DNA from: J014 sp964486055
Lineage (GTDB): Bacteria > Acidobacteriota > Blastocatellia > Pyrinomonadales > Pyrinomonadaceae
DNA: 64,000 bases
NCBI GenBank assembly: GCA_964486055.1
Contig: CAZALE010000003.1
Span: 1 to 64,000, forward strand
Direction: 5' to 3'
Part shown: positions 16,769 to 26,548 of the stretch, one piece after another
Numbering within the stretch: the stretch's first letter is position 1
How the letters are laid out: each line of letters starts with the position of its first letter
Notes under the pieces: generated by a model
Database searches by the model: none
Told to the model about the DNA's origin: nothing
The model's input: only the letters and a program-made list of their open reading frames with translations
Program-made: the position numbers and the translations under genes

Positions 16769-16998
16769 TAAATTTAAAATATCTCAGTCTGAAGAAGCAG
16801 AAAAAAGAAAGTTTGACGGAAAGAAGCTGTTTTGTCAAGCGGAGCTCTGGTACTGCTTAGAATTGCTTGAATATGAGGAGTAGTACAAACACATTTATAT
16901 CAGGCTTTCTCTACTACTAAAGGTCATAGTTAGCAATCAGCTATCAGTAGTCATAGAATCTCTATCAGCTTTTTGATTCTACTGTACGATAAAATCAG

Positions 16999-17862
16999 TC
17001 ACTCGACGTTCTGTACCTGCTCACGTATCTTTTCAATTTCATTTTTTAATGTGAGCGCTATTTCTTTGATTTTTATACTCGGGGTTTTTGATAAGATTGT
17101 GTTAGTCTCCCTATTAAGCTCTTGAGTTAGAAAATCCAAGCTTTTACCTATTGCTCTATGTTGTTTAGACGTTTCTTTGAATTGATGTATGTGACTTTTG
17201 AGGCGCGTTACTTCCTCAGTTATATCTGCTCTTTCAGCAAGATATGCTACCTCTTGCGCCAAACGAGCGGAATCAAGCTCAACTTTCAATAGCTCTGAGA
17301 CTCTCTTGGAAATTATCTGAAACTGTTCCTTCAGCGCAGTTTCTGAAAGTTTCTCTATTTCGATTACCAATTCCTCTAGCTTAGATAAACTTGCATTCAA
17401 GTTGCTTTCTATTATCTTGCCTTCTTGTTCCTGCATTAGTTCTAATTGATTCAATGCCATTTTTATTGCCTCGAGGATTGAATCTGCAAGCTCCTTGTCA
17501 AGCTTTTCCATTCTGGGAAGAATTGCATGTGGTAATCTGGCTATTGTGTTTAAATCTATATTGCCATCAATTGCGTAGTTCTGTTTTATTTGTGCCATGA
17601 CGTCTAGAAATCCTTCTATGAGGGGGCGATTGGGCTCAAAAAGCACCGGGAGATTTTTTCTATATGTTAGGTTAAGTTCGATAGATCCGCGCATCAGTCT
17701 CTCTGATATCAATTTTCGTATGGGTATTTCAATCGTATTGAGTTCTTGAGGAAGGCGAAGGTTGATATTCAGGAATCTGTTATTCAAACTCTTTATTTCC
17801 ACACATATTTGATATTTTTCATTTGCGAAGTTACACTGTCCAAATCCTGTCATTGATCTCAT
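16999..17862 (-). CDS. yicC: YicC-family endoribonuclease / stress-induced protein
   Basis: The protein has 287 residues, normal for the family. It starts MRSMTGFGQ, the hallmark YicC N-terminus, with SLNNRFLNINLRLPQEL shortly after. The C-terminal DUF1732 part has AQEVAYLAERADITEEVTRL and GKSLDFLTQELNREINT-type sequence (here NRETNTIL). YicC proteins are RNA-cleaving enzymes that affect small-RNA stability and stationary-phase survival in Enterobacteria. It overlaps the stop of purK by one base (TGATG), so it is probably the last gene of a purE-purK-yicC operon. Confidence 0.9.
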   Translation of the reverse strand: MRSMTGFGQCNFANEKYQICVEIKSLNNRFLNINLRLPQELNTIEIPIRKLISERLMRGSIELNLTYRKNLPVLFEPNRPLIEGFLDVMAQIKQNYAIDGNIDLNTIARLPHAILPRMEKLDKELADSILEAIKMALNQLELMQEQEGKIIESNLNASLSKLEELVIEIEKLSETALKEQFQIISKRVSELLKVELDSARLAQEVAYLAERADITEEVTRLKSHIHQFKETSKQHRAIGKSLDFLTQELNRETNTILSKTPSIKIKEIALTLKNEIEKIREQVQNVE

Positions 17863-19010
17863 CAGCTATTTAACTCCGTATTAATAAGGTTTCGTCTAGC
17901 ATTTTTGACTGTATCGAGGGCTGTTTGAGCATCTTTTGCTGTGGCAGTAAGGTGTCCCATTTTCCTCTTCGGTCTTGGTTCAGATTTACCGTATAGATGC
18001 AGTTTTATATTCGGATGGCTGAGTGCATTTATCCAGTTTGGTTCTCCATCTTCCCATAAATCACCGAGTAAATTTGCCATTGCGCATGGTGAATGCATGT
18101 ATGTAGAGGCTAGTGGTAGACCGCAGACAGCGCGTAATTGTTGTTCAAACTGAGATGCGATACAGACATCGAAGGTTAGATGACCTGAATTATGAGGTCG
18201 TGGGGCGATTTCGTTAACTATCAAATTTTCATCTTCGGTTAGGAAAAACTCAACACAAAGCGTACCAACGTAATCGAAGGTTTGAGCTATATCATAAGTT
18301 ATTTCTACTGCTTCGAGATAGATTTTTTCTGAGATATCAGCTGGGGCGAAGGATGTATCGAGTATGTGATTGGTGTGAGTATTTTCTATGACGCCGTAGT
18401 GTACGAAGTTGCCATTCATATCTCTGGCGCAAACAACCGAGACTTCTTTTTTGAAATTAATAAAGGCTTCCAAAATGCCATCTTGACCGCTGAGATTAGA
18501 AAATGCTGTTTCGATCTCTGTCTCTGAGGTAATTTTAGTTTGGCCCTTGCCATCATAGCCGAAGCCAGCAGTTTTTAGCACACAGGGAAATCCTATTTCT
18601 TTAACTGAAGATCTTAGGTCATCGATAGTTTTTATATGCGAGTACGTTACGTGAGGAAAGCCATTTTCTCGCAGAAAATTTTTTTCGCGTAAGCGATTTT
18701 GGGTGATGTGCAGAACCTCTCCTTTTGGATGGACTGGCGCGAACTGCGAGGCTATCTGTATCGTCTCTGATGGTATGTTTTCAAATTCAAATGTTATGAC
18801 ATCCACGGCTTGAGCAAACTTTTTAACTTCGTCTGTGTCTAGGTAATCTGCGGTCGTCTCAATATCTGCTACTTGTCCAGTCGGAGTATCAGTGTCTGGA
18901 GAAAAAGTGTGAACGCGATAGCCCATTTTTCTAGCTTCTATTGCAAACATCCTGCCTAACTGGCCACTTCCGAAAATTCCTATCGTAGCGTTAGGTAAGA
19001 TCTGCTTCAT
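17862..19010 (-). CDS. purK: N5-carboxyaminoimidazole ribonucleotide synthase
   Basis: The protein has 382 residues, an ATP-grasp enzyme of de novo purine synthesis. It converts AIR, ATP and bicarbonate to N5-CAIR. The nucleotide-binding start GIFGSGQLGRMFAIEARKMG, VLKTAGFGYDGKGQ in the ATP-grasp B domain and NEIAPRPHNSGHLT in the catalytic loop are all standard PurK marks. It lies between purE (18-bp gap) and yicC (1-bp overlap) on the same strand. Its product feeds directly into PurE. Confidence 0.95.
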   Translation of the reverse strand: MKQILPNATIGIFGSGQLGRMFAIEARKMGYRVHTFSPDTDTPTGQVADIETTADYLDTDEVKKFAQAVDVITFEFENIPSETIQIASQFAPVHPKGEVLHITQNRLREKNFLRENGFPHVTYSHIKTIDDLRSSVKEIGFPCVLKTAGFGYDGKGQTKITSETEIETAFSNLSGQDGILEAFINFKKEVSVVCARDMNGNFVHYGVIENTHTNHILDTSFAPADISEKIYLEAVEITYDIAQTFDYVGTLCVEFFLTEDENLIVNEIAPRPHNSGHLTFDVCIASQFEQQLRAVCGLPLASTYMHSPCAMANLLGDLWEDGEPNWINALSHPNIKLHLYGKSEPRPKRKMGHLTATAKDAQTALDTVKNARRNLINTELNS

Positions 19011-19028
19011 AATTTTTCACTCCGGTCT

Positions 19029-19523
19029 CTAGTCTAATTTTGACTCCAGAACCTGTTGTGTTTGTTTTTGACGAAAAATTTTCAATTTCTCTCGTAATTC
19101 AGGCCGGGATACGGCTAAGATGGAGATCGCGAGGAGTGCCGCATTTTTGGCTCCCGCCTGCCCTATTGCTAAAGTGCCTACGGGGATTCCAGCTGGCATT
19201 TGAACTATTGAGAGTAGCGAATCTAGACCATTTAGAGCTTTGCTTTGGACTGGAACACCTAAAACTGGCAGTATCGTTTGAGATGCGCACATTCCAGGTA
19301 GATGTGCAGCTCCACCAGCTCCAGCTATTATTACTTCGATTCCTCTGAGTTCAGCAGACTTTGCAAATTCGAAAAGCAAGTCAGGTGTACGGTGAGCTGA
19401 AACAATCCTGTTTTCGTGAGGGATTCCGAACTCGTGCAGAGTATCAGAGGCAATCTTCATCGTGTCCCAATCAGATTTGCTCCCCATTATTATCGCAACT
19501 AGTGGATTACTATCTTTAACCAT
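19029..19523 (-). CDS. purE: N5-carboxyaminoimidazole ribonucleotide mutase, class I
   Basis: The protein has 164 residues. MGSKSDWDTM near residue 13 forms the phosphate-binding site, SAHRTPD near 42 carries the catalytic His, and AGAGGAAHLPGM near 66 shapes the active site. It converts N5-CAIR to CAIR next to PurK in purine synthesis. It is the first gene of the minus-strand purE-purK-yicC run. An inverted repeat (AAGCTTTTTAA...TTAAAAAGGCTT near 19552-19575) lies just upstream and could be a regulatory site. No other feature is clear in 19524-19814. Confidence 0.95.
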   Translation of the reverse strand: MVKDSNPLVAIIMGSKSDWDTMKIASDTLHEFGIPHENRIVSAHRTPDLLFEFAKSAELRGIEVIIAGAGGAAHLPGMCASQTILPVLGVPVQSKALNGLDSLLSIVQMPAGIPVGTLAIGQAGAKNAALLAISILAVSRPELREKLKIFRQKQTQQVLESKLD

Positions 19524-19814
19524 AAAGCCGTCGTCGTTTTTATGATCGGTTAAGCTTTTTAAGTTAAAAAGGCTTGCTTCAATTTACATAATCTTCTCGG
19601 AAGTCTGTTAGTTTTGAGTTGACTAACATGATCTAATGTGTTCAATTCATTAAAATCCTATTGTGTTTATTATTTAAGGCTCTGTCAATTCCCATCCGAT
19701 GCTTTCCGAATAAGCTTCACATTTAGAGTTTGCTAAGCCAAAAAGATTCTTAGCCTGGCAAACTGCGGGGCGCGGATTCGATTTTTTAATTTTCAAAGCA
19801 TTTCATTAATGCCT

Positions 19815-20732
19815 TTATTGAGGAGGTGTTTCTCCAGCTGAAGCCGTTTCGGATAAACGCAGTGGGGCAGAAGTTTCGTCATGATCTGGTTCGTTATGAC
19901 CGATGACCATGTTCTTACCCATTCGCTTTGCCTTGTAGAGATTATTATCGGCCTGTTTTATCAATTCCTCTGGTGAATTTGCATTTGATAGTGATGCAAT
20001 GCCAACGCTGACTGTAACATTTATCTGTAATTGAGCCCCGTCCTGTTCAAAACAAATACTGGTTTCTTGGATCTTAGTCCTTATTCTTTCTGCAACATGA
20101 AAGGCTTTCGACGGCTTAGTATCAGGCATTAAGATGCATATTTCCTCTCCACCATATCTAGCTGCAAAATCTGTTTTCCTAATATTCTCTTGAATCATAC
20201 TACAGATTAAAATTAGGACCTTGTCACCGACTAAATGGCCATAGGTGTCATTGATCATCTTAAAGTTATCTATATCAAAGATAGCCAATGAGAGCGGCGT
20301 TTTGTAACGATGAGAGCGTTCTATTTCTTCCTTTAGTCTGCGCATGAGATAACGTCTGTTAAATATTCCAGTTAAAGGGTCTGTGATGCTCTCTGCCTTT
20401 AGTTTTGCAATTCTACGGACGTCAAGTATTGTTCTTACTGTGGTTTTACTGGATAACCAAACGAAAATTGCTCCGAAGAAGAAGATGATACCTACTATCA
20501 GATCATGCCATTCGAAGGACACTTTCAAGAGCATTGAGATTACGTATGAGACATAGCCGATGATAAAAAAAATGGACAGTGTGAAGAGCAGCTTCCATTT
20601 ATTTCTCAAATTACCTTTTGGAAGAAGTCTTATTAATCTCCTAAAGACTAATAACGAAGCAAAGAGTATACAGGCTCCTGATATGATGAGCAGTATAGCA
20701 AACGCGGCGAGCAACTCTGATGTAACTGTCAT
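19815..20732 (-). CDS. membrane-bound diguanylate cyclase (GGDEF)
   Basis: The protein has 305 residues. Three hydrophobic segments (about 9-30, 46-68, 76-95) form a membrane anchor. The GGDEF domain starts with DPLTGIFNRRYL at 118-129. The active-site loop reads GGEEI at 194-198, a conservative variant of GGEEF, and the product-inhibition I-site RKTD is at 185-188, so the enzyme is expected to make c-di-GMP from two GTP and be feedback-inhibited. It is a stand-alone gene; no periplasmic sensor domain is present. The C-terminal tail of about 25 residues is unstructured. Confidence 0.9.
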   Translation of the reverse strand: MTVTSELLAAFAILLIISGACILFASLLVFRRLIRLLPKGNLRNKWKLLFTLSIFFIIGYVSYVISMLLKVSFEWHDLIVGIIFFFGAIFVWLSSKTTVRTILDVRRIAKLKAESITDPLTGIFNRRYLMRRLKEEIERSHRYKTPLSLAIFDIDNFKMINDTYGHLVGDKVLILICSMIQENIRKTDFAARYGGEEICILMPDTKPSKAFHVAERIRTKIQETSICFEQDGAQLQINVTVSVGIASLSNANSPEELIKQADNNLYKAKRMGKNMVIGHNEPDHDETSAPLRLSETASAGETPPQ

Positions 20733-20802
20733 AATCTGGTTTATTGAATAACCAGGTTTCTTAAGTCAGAAGAACTTAAAAATGCTCTGGGGTGGCTCCA
20801 GG

Positions 20803-22392
20803 TTAAATGGTTATAGTTTCTTGATATTCTCCCCAGACCTTTCTAAGACGATTAGATATTTCACCAACAGTGGCGTAAACCTCTACAGCCTCTAAAATGA
20901 ATGGGAGTAGATTAGATGTTCCTCGGGCAGCCTCTTCGAGTCTCGCAAGGGTCTCTTCAACCTTTGCTGAATCACGGCGACTCCTTAACGCTCGCAGACG
21001 GTCTATTTGATTCCGCTCAATCTCAGGGTCGATTTTCATTATTGGAATTTTGTTATCTTCCTCTATTTGAAATTTATTGACTCCAACGACTATGGTATCA
21101 CCACTTTCAACGGCTCTTTGATATTGATATGCTGCCTCTTGAATCTCCTTTTGTGGATACCCCATTTCGATAGCTTTTAACATTCCGCCCATTTCATCTA
21201 TTTTTTGAATGTACTCGGAGGCTAACTTTTCTAGTTGATTGGTTAGCTCCTCTATTGCGTAGCTACCTGCTAAGGGATCTACCACATCAGCTATACCAGA
21301 TTCGTATGCTATGACTTGCTGAGTTCTAAGGGCTATTCTGGCGGCATGCTCTGTTGGTAACGATAGCGCCTCATCCATGGAATTAGTGTGCAATGATTGA
21401 GTTCCGCCCAGAACTGCTGCTAAAGCTTGAATAGTTGTGCGTATTATATTTACTTCAGGTTGTTGAGCCGTCAATGTAGAGCCAGCTGTTTGGGTGTGAA
21501 ATCTGAGCATCATTGACTTTGGATTTCGAGCACCAAAGCGATCGCGCATTATCTTAGCCCATAACCTTCTAGCCGCACGAAATTTAGCGACTTCCTCGAG
21601 GAGATTATTATGGGCATTGAAGAAAAACGAAAGACGTGGAGCGAAGCGATCCACTTCTAATCCGGCTGATATTGCCGCCTCGACGTAGCATATAGCATCC
21701 GCAAGTGTGAATGCTATCTCCTGTGCTGCAGTGGCGCCAGCTTCTCTGATGTGATATCCGGAGATAGAGATTGTGTTCCAATTGGGAACCTCCTTTTCAC
21801 AGAAGGCAAATATATCAGTTATCAGGCGAAGTGATGGCCGAGGCGGGTAGATATAAGTGCCACGTGCTATGTACTCCTTTAGAATATCATTTTGAATCGT
21901 TCCATTGAGTTTATCAAAGGTAACACCCTGTTTCTTGGCTACGGCTAGATATAGGCAAAGTAGGATTGCTGCTGTGGCGTTTATCGTCATGGAGGTTGAG
22001 ACTTTGTCTAATGGGATGCCATCTAGCAGTACCATCATGTCTTCGAGAGAGTCGATAGCTACTCCAACTTTCCCCACCTCGCCAACGGCTCTCGGATCAT
22101 CTGAATCAAGTCCAATCTGAGTTGGTAGATCGAACGCTATTGAGAGGCCTGTTGTGCCCTGTGATAGAAGATATTTATAGCGCTTATTTGATTCCTCAGC
22201 AGTGGCAAATCCAGCGTATTGGCGCATTGTCCATAGCTTGCCACGATACATGTTACGCCTGATGCCCCGAGTAAATGGAAATTCGCCGGGATCTCCCAAG
22301 TCTGTCTCATAATCAAAATGAGAGTTACTTGGATTGAAATCGTTTGGTAATTCTATCCCTGATGTGGTTTGAAATTTCTCGCGCCTTTCCAT
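20803..22392 (-). CDS. methylmalonyl-CoA mutase, large-subunit catalytic domain
   Basis: The protein has 529 residues. It interconverts (R)-methylmalonyl-CoA and succinyl-CoA using adenosylcobalamin. MRQYAGFATAEESN near 56-69 includes the substrate-contacting Tyr, ISGYHIREAGATAAQE near 210 carries the His over the corrin, and FHTQTAGSTLTAQQP is the CoA-channel region. The C-terminal B12-binding domain (DxHxxG) is absent, so a separate small subunit must exist; it is not in the window. This is the MCM/ICM two-chain type also seen in other bacteria. Its B12 need fits the B12-uptake locus about 4 kb away. Confidence 0.92.
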   Translation of the reverse strand: MERREKFQTTSGIELPNDFNPSNSHFDYETDLGDPGEFPFTRGIRRNMYRGKLWTMRQYAGFATAEESNKRYKYLLSQGTTGLSIAFDLPTQIGLDSDDPRAVGEVGKVGVAIDSLEDMMVLLDGIPLDKVSTSMTINATAAILLCLYLAVAKKQGVTFDKLNGTIQNDILKEYIARGTYIYPPRPSLRLITDIFAFCEKEVPNWNTISISGYHIREAGATAAQEIAFTLADAICYVEAAISAGLEVDRFAPRLSFFFNAHNNLLEEVAKFRAARRLWAKIMRDRFGARNPKSMMLRFHTQTAGSTLTAQQPEVNIIRTTIQALAAVLGGTQSLHTNSMDEALSLPTEHAARIALRTQQVIAYESGIADVVDPLAGSYAIEELTNQLEKLASEYIQKIDEMGGMLKAIEMGYPQKEIQEAAYQYQRAVESGDTIVVGVNKFQIEEDNKIPIMKIDPEIERNQIDRLRALRSRRDSAKVEETLARLEEAARGTSNLLPFILEAVEVYATVGEISNRLRKVWGEYQETITI

Positions 22393-22465
22393 AAGGCTCT
22401 AATATAGAATGCACAGTATCTCAGTGAAATTCAAGGACTAATTGAGGTTTTGGAGTGAAAATTCT

Positions 22466-24352
22466 TTAAACTTCCTTATAAATTTCGCCTCCAGATAGAA
22501 CGAATTCCTTAGCTTTTTCCTCTAAACCTTTAGAGATCGCATCTTGGTCAGACAAGCCTTTTTGAGCTGCGTATTCTCGTAACTCTTGGGTTATCTTCAT
22601 TGAGCAAAAGCGGGGCCCACACATCGAGCAGAAATGTGCTAATTTAGCGCCCTCTGCTGGTAATGTTTCATCGTGATATTCTCTGGCTATTTCTGGATCA
22701 AGTGCTAGATTGAATTGATCTTCCCAACGGAATTCGAACCTGGCTTTTGAGAGTGCGTTATCATGATACTGTGCTCCGGGATGGCCTTTTGCTAAATCAG
22801 CTGCATGTGCTGCGATTTTGTAGGCTATTACTCCATTCTTGACATCTTCTTTGTTCGGTAACCCGAGATGCTCTTTTGGGGTTACGTAGCAGAGCATTGC
22901 AGTTCCATACCAACCGATCATGGCAGCCCCGATGGCGGATGTTATATGGTCATATCCTGGAGCGATATCTGTAGTAATTGGTCCCAGAGTATAGAACGGG
23001 GCCTCACCGCAGATCTCTATTTGCTTATCAACGTTTTCTTTGATCAAATGCATGGGAATATGTCCAGGACCTTCAATCATCACTTGGCAATCCATCTCCC
23101 AGGCTATTTTCGTAAGTTCGCCTAAAGTTTTGAGTTCAGCAAATTGAGCTTCGTCATTAGCATCAGCGATAGAGCCAGGACGCAACCCATCACCAAGGGA
23201 GAAGGCGACATCATAGGTGCGCATGATCTCACATATCTCCCGGAAATGCGTGTATAGGAAACTTTCTTGGTGGTGAGCTAAGCACCATTTTGCTATTATG
23301 GAACCACCTCGCGAGACTATACCCGTCATTCTCTTAGCAGTTAGGGGGATGTAAGCTAGTCGGACGCCGGCATGAATTGTGAAATAATCCACGCCTTGTT
23401 CTGCCTGTTCTATTAGAGTATCTCTGTAAATCTCCCAAGTTAGCTCCTCTGGTTTGCCACCTACTTTCTCTAGAGCTTCATAGATAGGAACAGTCCCAAT
23501 CGGCACAGGAGAGTTGCGAATTATCCACTCGCGGGTCTCACGTATATTCTTACCCGTCGACAGATCCATTACGGTATCAGCACCCCACAAGGTAGCCCAG
23601 CGCATTTTTTCAACCTCTTCTTCAATCGAGGATGCTACGGCAGAATTTCCTATATTTGCATTGATCTTGACGAGAAAATTTCTGCCAATTATCATGGGCT
23701 CTGATTCTGGATGATTTATGTTGGAAGGAATAATCGCACGTCCTCTGGCAACCTCCTGACGAACAAATTCTGGTGTAACGAATTTAGGTATGCTAGCACC
23801 GAAGGATTGTCCAACATGTTGATGATACAAAGAAGAGCGATCGTTACCAGCCTCTTTTTGAAGCAGTTCGAAGGCAATTTGCCTACCGAGATTCTCGCGA
23901 ATTGCTACAAATTCCATCTCAGGCGTTATAATGCCCTTCTTTGCATAATGCATTTGGGTTACACATTTGCCCGATTTTGCTCGGAGTATCGGTCTTTTAG
24001 GCGGCTTAGAATCTTCGGGTTTGTTTCTATCTTCTACTCTAGCTGGTCTATACCCTTCGTATTCCTCAACGTCTCCACGGGCTAATATCCACTCTAACCT
24101 CATCGGGGGAAGACCACTGTGAACATTGCATTTTACCTCAGGATCAGTCCAGGGCCCGCTTGTGTCATAGACCCTGACCGGTGGATTTTCCTCTAATGTT
24201 CCATCTGCTTTTCTAGTTGGATTTAGCCTAATTTCACGAAATGGGACTCTAAGAGAGTGCTTGCCGTGATTGACAACATTGCCATTGGTTTCGACGTATA
24301 TCTTTCTGGAGTTTGGAAACTTTATCTCATCAGCTTTCTTTTGTTCTTTCAT
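22466..24352 (-). CDS. thiC: phosphomethylpyrimidine synthase
   Basis: The protein has 628 residues, the usual size. This radical-SAM enzyme converts AIR to HMP-P, the pyrimidine part of thiamine. The C-terminal cluster motif CSMCGPRFC has cysteines at 575, 578 and 583 for the 4Fe-4S centre. SLGDGLRPGSIADANDEAQ and MIEGPGHIPMH are core barrel motifs. I looked upstream for a TPP riboswitch: only CTGAGAG is present and no ACCTGATCTGG-like partner, so thi-box control is not supported. It shares the AIR branch point with purK and purE. Confidence 0.95.
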   Translation of the reverse strand: MKEQKKADEIKFPNSRKIYVETNGNVVNHGKHSLRVPFREIRLNPTRKADGTLEENPPVRVYDTSGPWTDPEVKCNVHSGLPPMRLEWILARGDVEEYEGYRPARVEDRNKPEDSKPPKRPILRAKSGKCVTQMHYAKKGIITPEMEFVAIRENLGRQIAFELLQKEAGNDRSSLYHQHVGQSFGASIPKFVTPEFVRQEVARGRAIIPSNINHPESEPMIIGRNFLVKINANIGNSAVASSIEEEVEKMRWATLWGADTVMDLSTGKNIRETREWIIRNSPVPIGTVPIYEALEKVGGKPEELTWEIYRDTLIEQAEQGVDYFTIHAGVRLAYIPLTAKRMTGIVSRGGSIIAKWCLAHHQESFLYTHFREICEIMRTYDVAFSLGDGLRPGSIADANDEAQFAELKTLGELTKIAWEMDCQVMIEGPGHIPMHLIKENVDKQIEICGEAPFYTLGPITTDIAPGYDHITSAIGAAMIGWYGTAMLCYVTPKEHLGLPNKEDVKNGVIAYKIAAHAADLAKGHPGAQYHDNALSKARFEFRWEDQFNLALDPEIAREYHDETLPAEGAKLAHFCSMCGPRFCSMKITQELREYAAQKGLSDQDAISKGLEEKAKEFVLSGGEIYKEV

Positions 24353-24426
24353 AGCCTTCCACCGTTTCTCTCAGATAAAAATTTTGAAGATTGGATTTTG
24401 TGTGCTGGACGAGCTATTCTTACCAT

Positions 24427-24456
24427 CCATTCAATAGCAAATCACTTTTTGAATGG
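24427..24456. terminator. possible hairpin between the GHMP kinase gene and thiC
   Basis: CCATTCAA at 24427-24434 and TTGAATGG at 24449-24456 form an 8-bp stem between two minus-strand genes. The T-run lies on the plus-strand side, so it is a weak terminator for the kinase gene at best. Confidence 0.3.
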
Positions 24457-24488
24457 TTTTGCAAATCCGTAGACGCTTGGAGAAGCGA

Positions 24489-25496
24489 TCAGTAGATTTG
24501 CAAGTTTAATCCCTGCTCAGATAGTTTCCACTCAAGGGTTTCTACACCTTCAAATTGCGATAACGCATCGATGACTTGTGTTTTAGAGTTTTTATCACAG
24601 AAAAAGGCAATGCAACCTCCACCGCCTGCTCCGCATACTTGCACGGCTAAAGCTCCATTCTCTCTGGCTTTTTCTATTATCCTGTCCATTTGTGGTGTTG
24701 TGATATTGCTTGATAATTTTTTACGCTGTAAATGCGATAGATTGAGTATTTCCGCTACTGCGTCCCAATCATTTTCATTGAGCGCACGGCGCATTTCTTT
24801 GGCAATATCTCTTATCTTTTCGAAGGTTTCGAAGATTTCTTGATCACCATCTATGTGACGTTTGGTAATTTCCCAGTTATTTATGCCGGAGTTTCTTGGC
24901 TCACCGGTATATGCTATGACGATGCGTTGCTCTAGTTCTTCAGCATCCGTCCTTATTGCTTCGCGGGTTATGCCATCAGGATTCAAATGAATAGCAGAGA
25001 CTCCACCATACTGAGCTGAGTAGTAGTCTTGATAACCTGTTGGCACTTTGATGACCTGGCACTCGATCGCTGCTGCAATCGGAATAAATTTCTCAGCAGG
25101 ATAACGATCGCCAACTAATTTATTAAGCGCTGCAATGCAGGCAATATTGAGGGTCGATGAACCTGCTAATCCTGCACCCGCTGGCACCTCTGATTTTATG
25201 GTCATCTGAAATCCTACATTAGGTTTAAAAAAGTAGACTAGCTTTGCTGGCAACTCAAGTCGTCTCTCAGTCCTTAATTGGGCTATTTCTTTTACTGATG
25301 TCTCTATAGTTTCAGCTCTATCTATGGAGCTGATTATGATTTTGTCATCCTCACGAGTTTCGATTCGGCAGTAGGCACGAAGATTAATCGCGAAATTAAC
25401 GGTAGATGCCCCTTCGTGAAATAAGTAGAGCGGTGGAATGTCGATCGTTCCACCAGCTAGGTCAACTCTAGTCGGTGCTGATGTTTCTATTATCAT
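24489..25496 (-). CDS. GHMP-family sugar kinase
   Basis: About 335 residues from the ATG at 25496. A nine-codon upstream extension to 25523 is possible, but the family similarity begins at MIIETSAPTRVDLAGG. GHMP motif 2 is PAGAGLAGSST (residues 105-115 from this start), the ATP phosphate loop; motif 3 is CGAGGGGC near the C-terminus. TSAPTRVDLAGGT and YQDYYSAQYGG resemble D-glycero-D-manno-heptose-7-phosphate kinase and fucokinase-like members, but the substrate cannot be fixed from sequence. An AGGAGG lies 15 bases before the chosen ATG, longer than ideal, so the start is uncertain. Confidence 0.8.
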   Translation of the reverse strand: MIIETSAPTRVDLAGGTIDIPPLYLFHEGASTVNFAINLRAYCRIETREDDKIIISSIDRAETIETSVKEIAQLRTERRLELPAKLVYFFKPNVGFQMTIKSEVPAGAGLAGSSTLNIACIAALNKLVGDRYPAEKFIPIAAAIECQVIKVPTGYQDYYSAQYGGVSAIHLNPDGITREAIRTDAEELEQRIVIAYTGEPRNSGINNWEITKRHIDGDQEIFETFEKIRDIAKEMRRALNENDWDAVAEILNLSHLQRKKLSSNITTPQMDRIIEKARENGALAVQVCGAGGGGCIAFFCDKNSKTQVIDALSQFEGVETLEWKLSEQGLNLQIY

Positions 25497-25609
25497 ATTT
25501 TCAAGCTGATTCCTCCTCATCAAAAATAGCTTTTACATTCAATTTTCTAAAAGATGATCAACTCTTATGGTTACTCTAGATTGATGTTTGCGAGTATTGA
25601 GCTAAGTGG

Positions 25610-26356
25610 TTAGTTTTTATGCACAAGGTCTTTTTCTTCAGGATCTTCTTTATTTTTTTCTAAGCAATCGCTACCAGGATCTGTAAGATGTAGTTTTTCA
25701 GTCAAAACATGAAATTTTTCATGTGCTACTTCTTCAACTGCATGAATTTTTTCCTCTATCTTGTGAATTAACTCAGGCGGGGCTTTTTCAACTTTGGGTG
25801 CAATCCAGAAACGATCGATCAGGTACAATGAAAGGACGAGTAAGATTCCGATGACGGTCATCAATGAGCTCAGTTGACGTAAGTCACCTATCAATCCTGA
25901 AATGGTTCCGCTCAGGGCATAGCTGGCCGTCGTTAGTACAAAAACCCATGTTGCACAGCTTGCGGTGTCCAGTATCAAAAATCTGTGTATGGGCATGCGG
26001 CAAGCTCCCATCGATATGCATATAGCGGTTCTCACCCCGTACATATACTTCGATATGAACAACGTTGCTCCGCCGTATCGACTGCTTATTCTCTCAATTC
26101 TTGGCTGGGCTCTTCTATAAAATCGTGTGTTTTTAATTGTGTGGTTGAAGAATCTGCCAAGTAAATATCCTACGGTATCTCCAAAGACAGCACCGGATGT
26201 GCCGGCTAACAAAACTTTGATATAGCCATATTGCCCGAAAAAACCTCTATGCGCCATCAACCCGGATATGAATAGGGTCAAGTCACCCTCAATGGCACAA
26301 AGCGCAAATACCGCATAAATGCCATAAGTTTCTATGAGATGAGATATGTAGTCCAT
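25610..26356 (-). CDS. DedA-family (SNARE-associated / VTT-domain) membrane protein
   Basis: The protein has 248 residues. It has four or five hydrophobic segments and the DedA signature: a membrane-re-entrant loop with GTSGAVFGDTVGYLLGRFF near 50-68, FISKYMYGVRTAICISMGA and a later Thr/Ser-rich helix. DedA proteins recycle undecaprenyl phosphate or other lipids across the inner membrane and matter for pH and drug tolerance. The last 60 residues are charged (HAVEEVAHEKFHVL and a Glu/Lys-rich end), a cytoplasmic tail longer than usual. Stand-alone gene, divergent from the rRNA methyltransferase. Confidence 0.88.
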   Translation of the reverse strand: MDYISHLIETYGIYAVFALCAIEGDLTLFISGLMAHRGFFGQYGYIKVLLAGTSGAVFGDTVGYLLGRFFNHTIKNTRFYRRAQPRIERISSRYGGATLFISKYMYGVRTAICISMGACRMPIHRFLILDTASCATWVFVLTTASYALSGTISGLIGDLRQLSSLMTVIGILLVLSLYLIDRFWIAPKVEKAPPELIHKIEEKIHAVEEVAHEKFHVLTEKLHLTDPGSDCLEKNKEDPEEKDLVHKN

Positions 26357-26548
26357 CTTAAAAACTCAAAATATGCCAACAACAAAAAGAGTAACTTTGT
26401 TATTAGATTTCAGTCAAAAATAAAAATCAATTAGCGGATGACAGTTGTCAGTATGTTTTTAATTTTCAAGCGTCTCCCGCATTTATGAATTTGAGCTGTG
26501 CCGATTCGTTTTTTCAAATTCTAATGTTTTCAGGTAGTATCATAACTT

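Noticed and set aside
24353..24488. TPP riboswitch upstream of thiC
   Set aside because: CTGAGAG is present, but the matching ACCTGATCTGG-like half and the P1 stem are absent.
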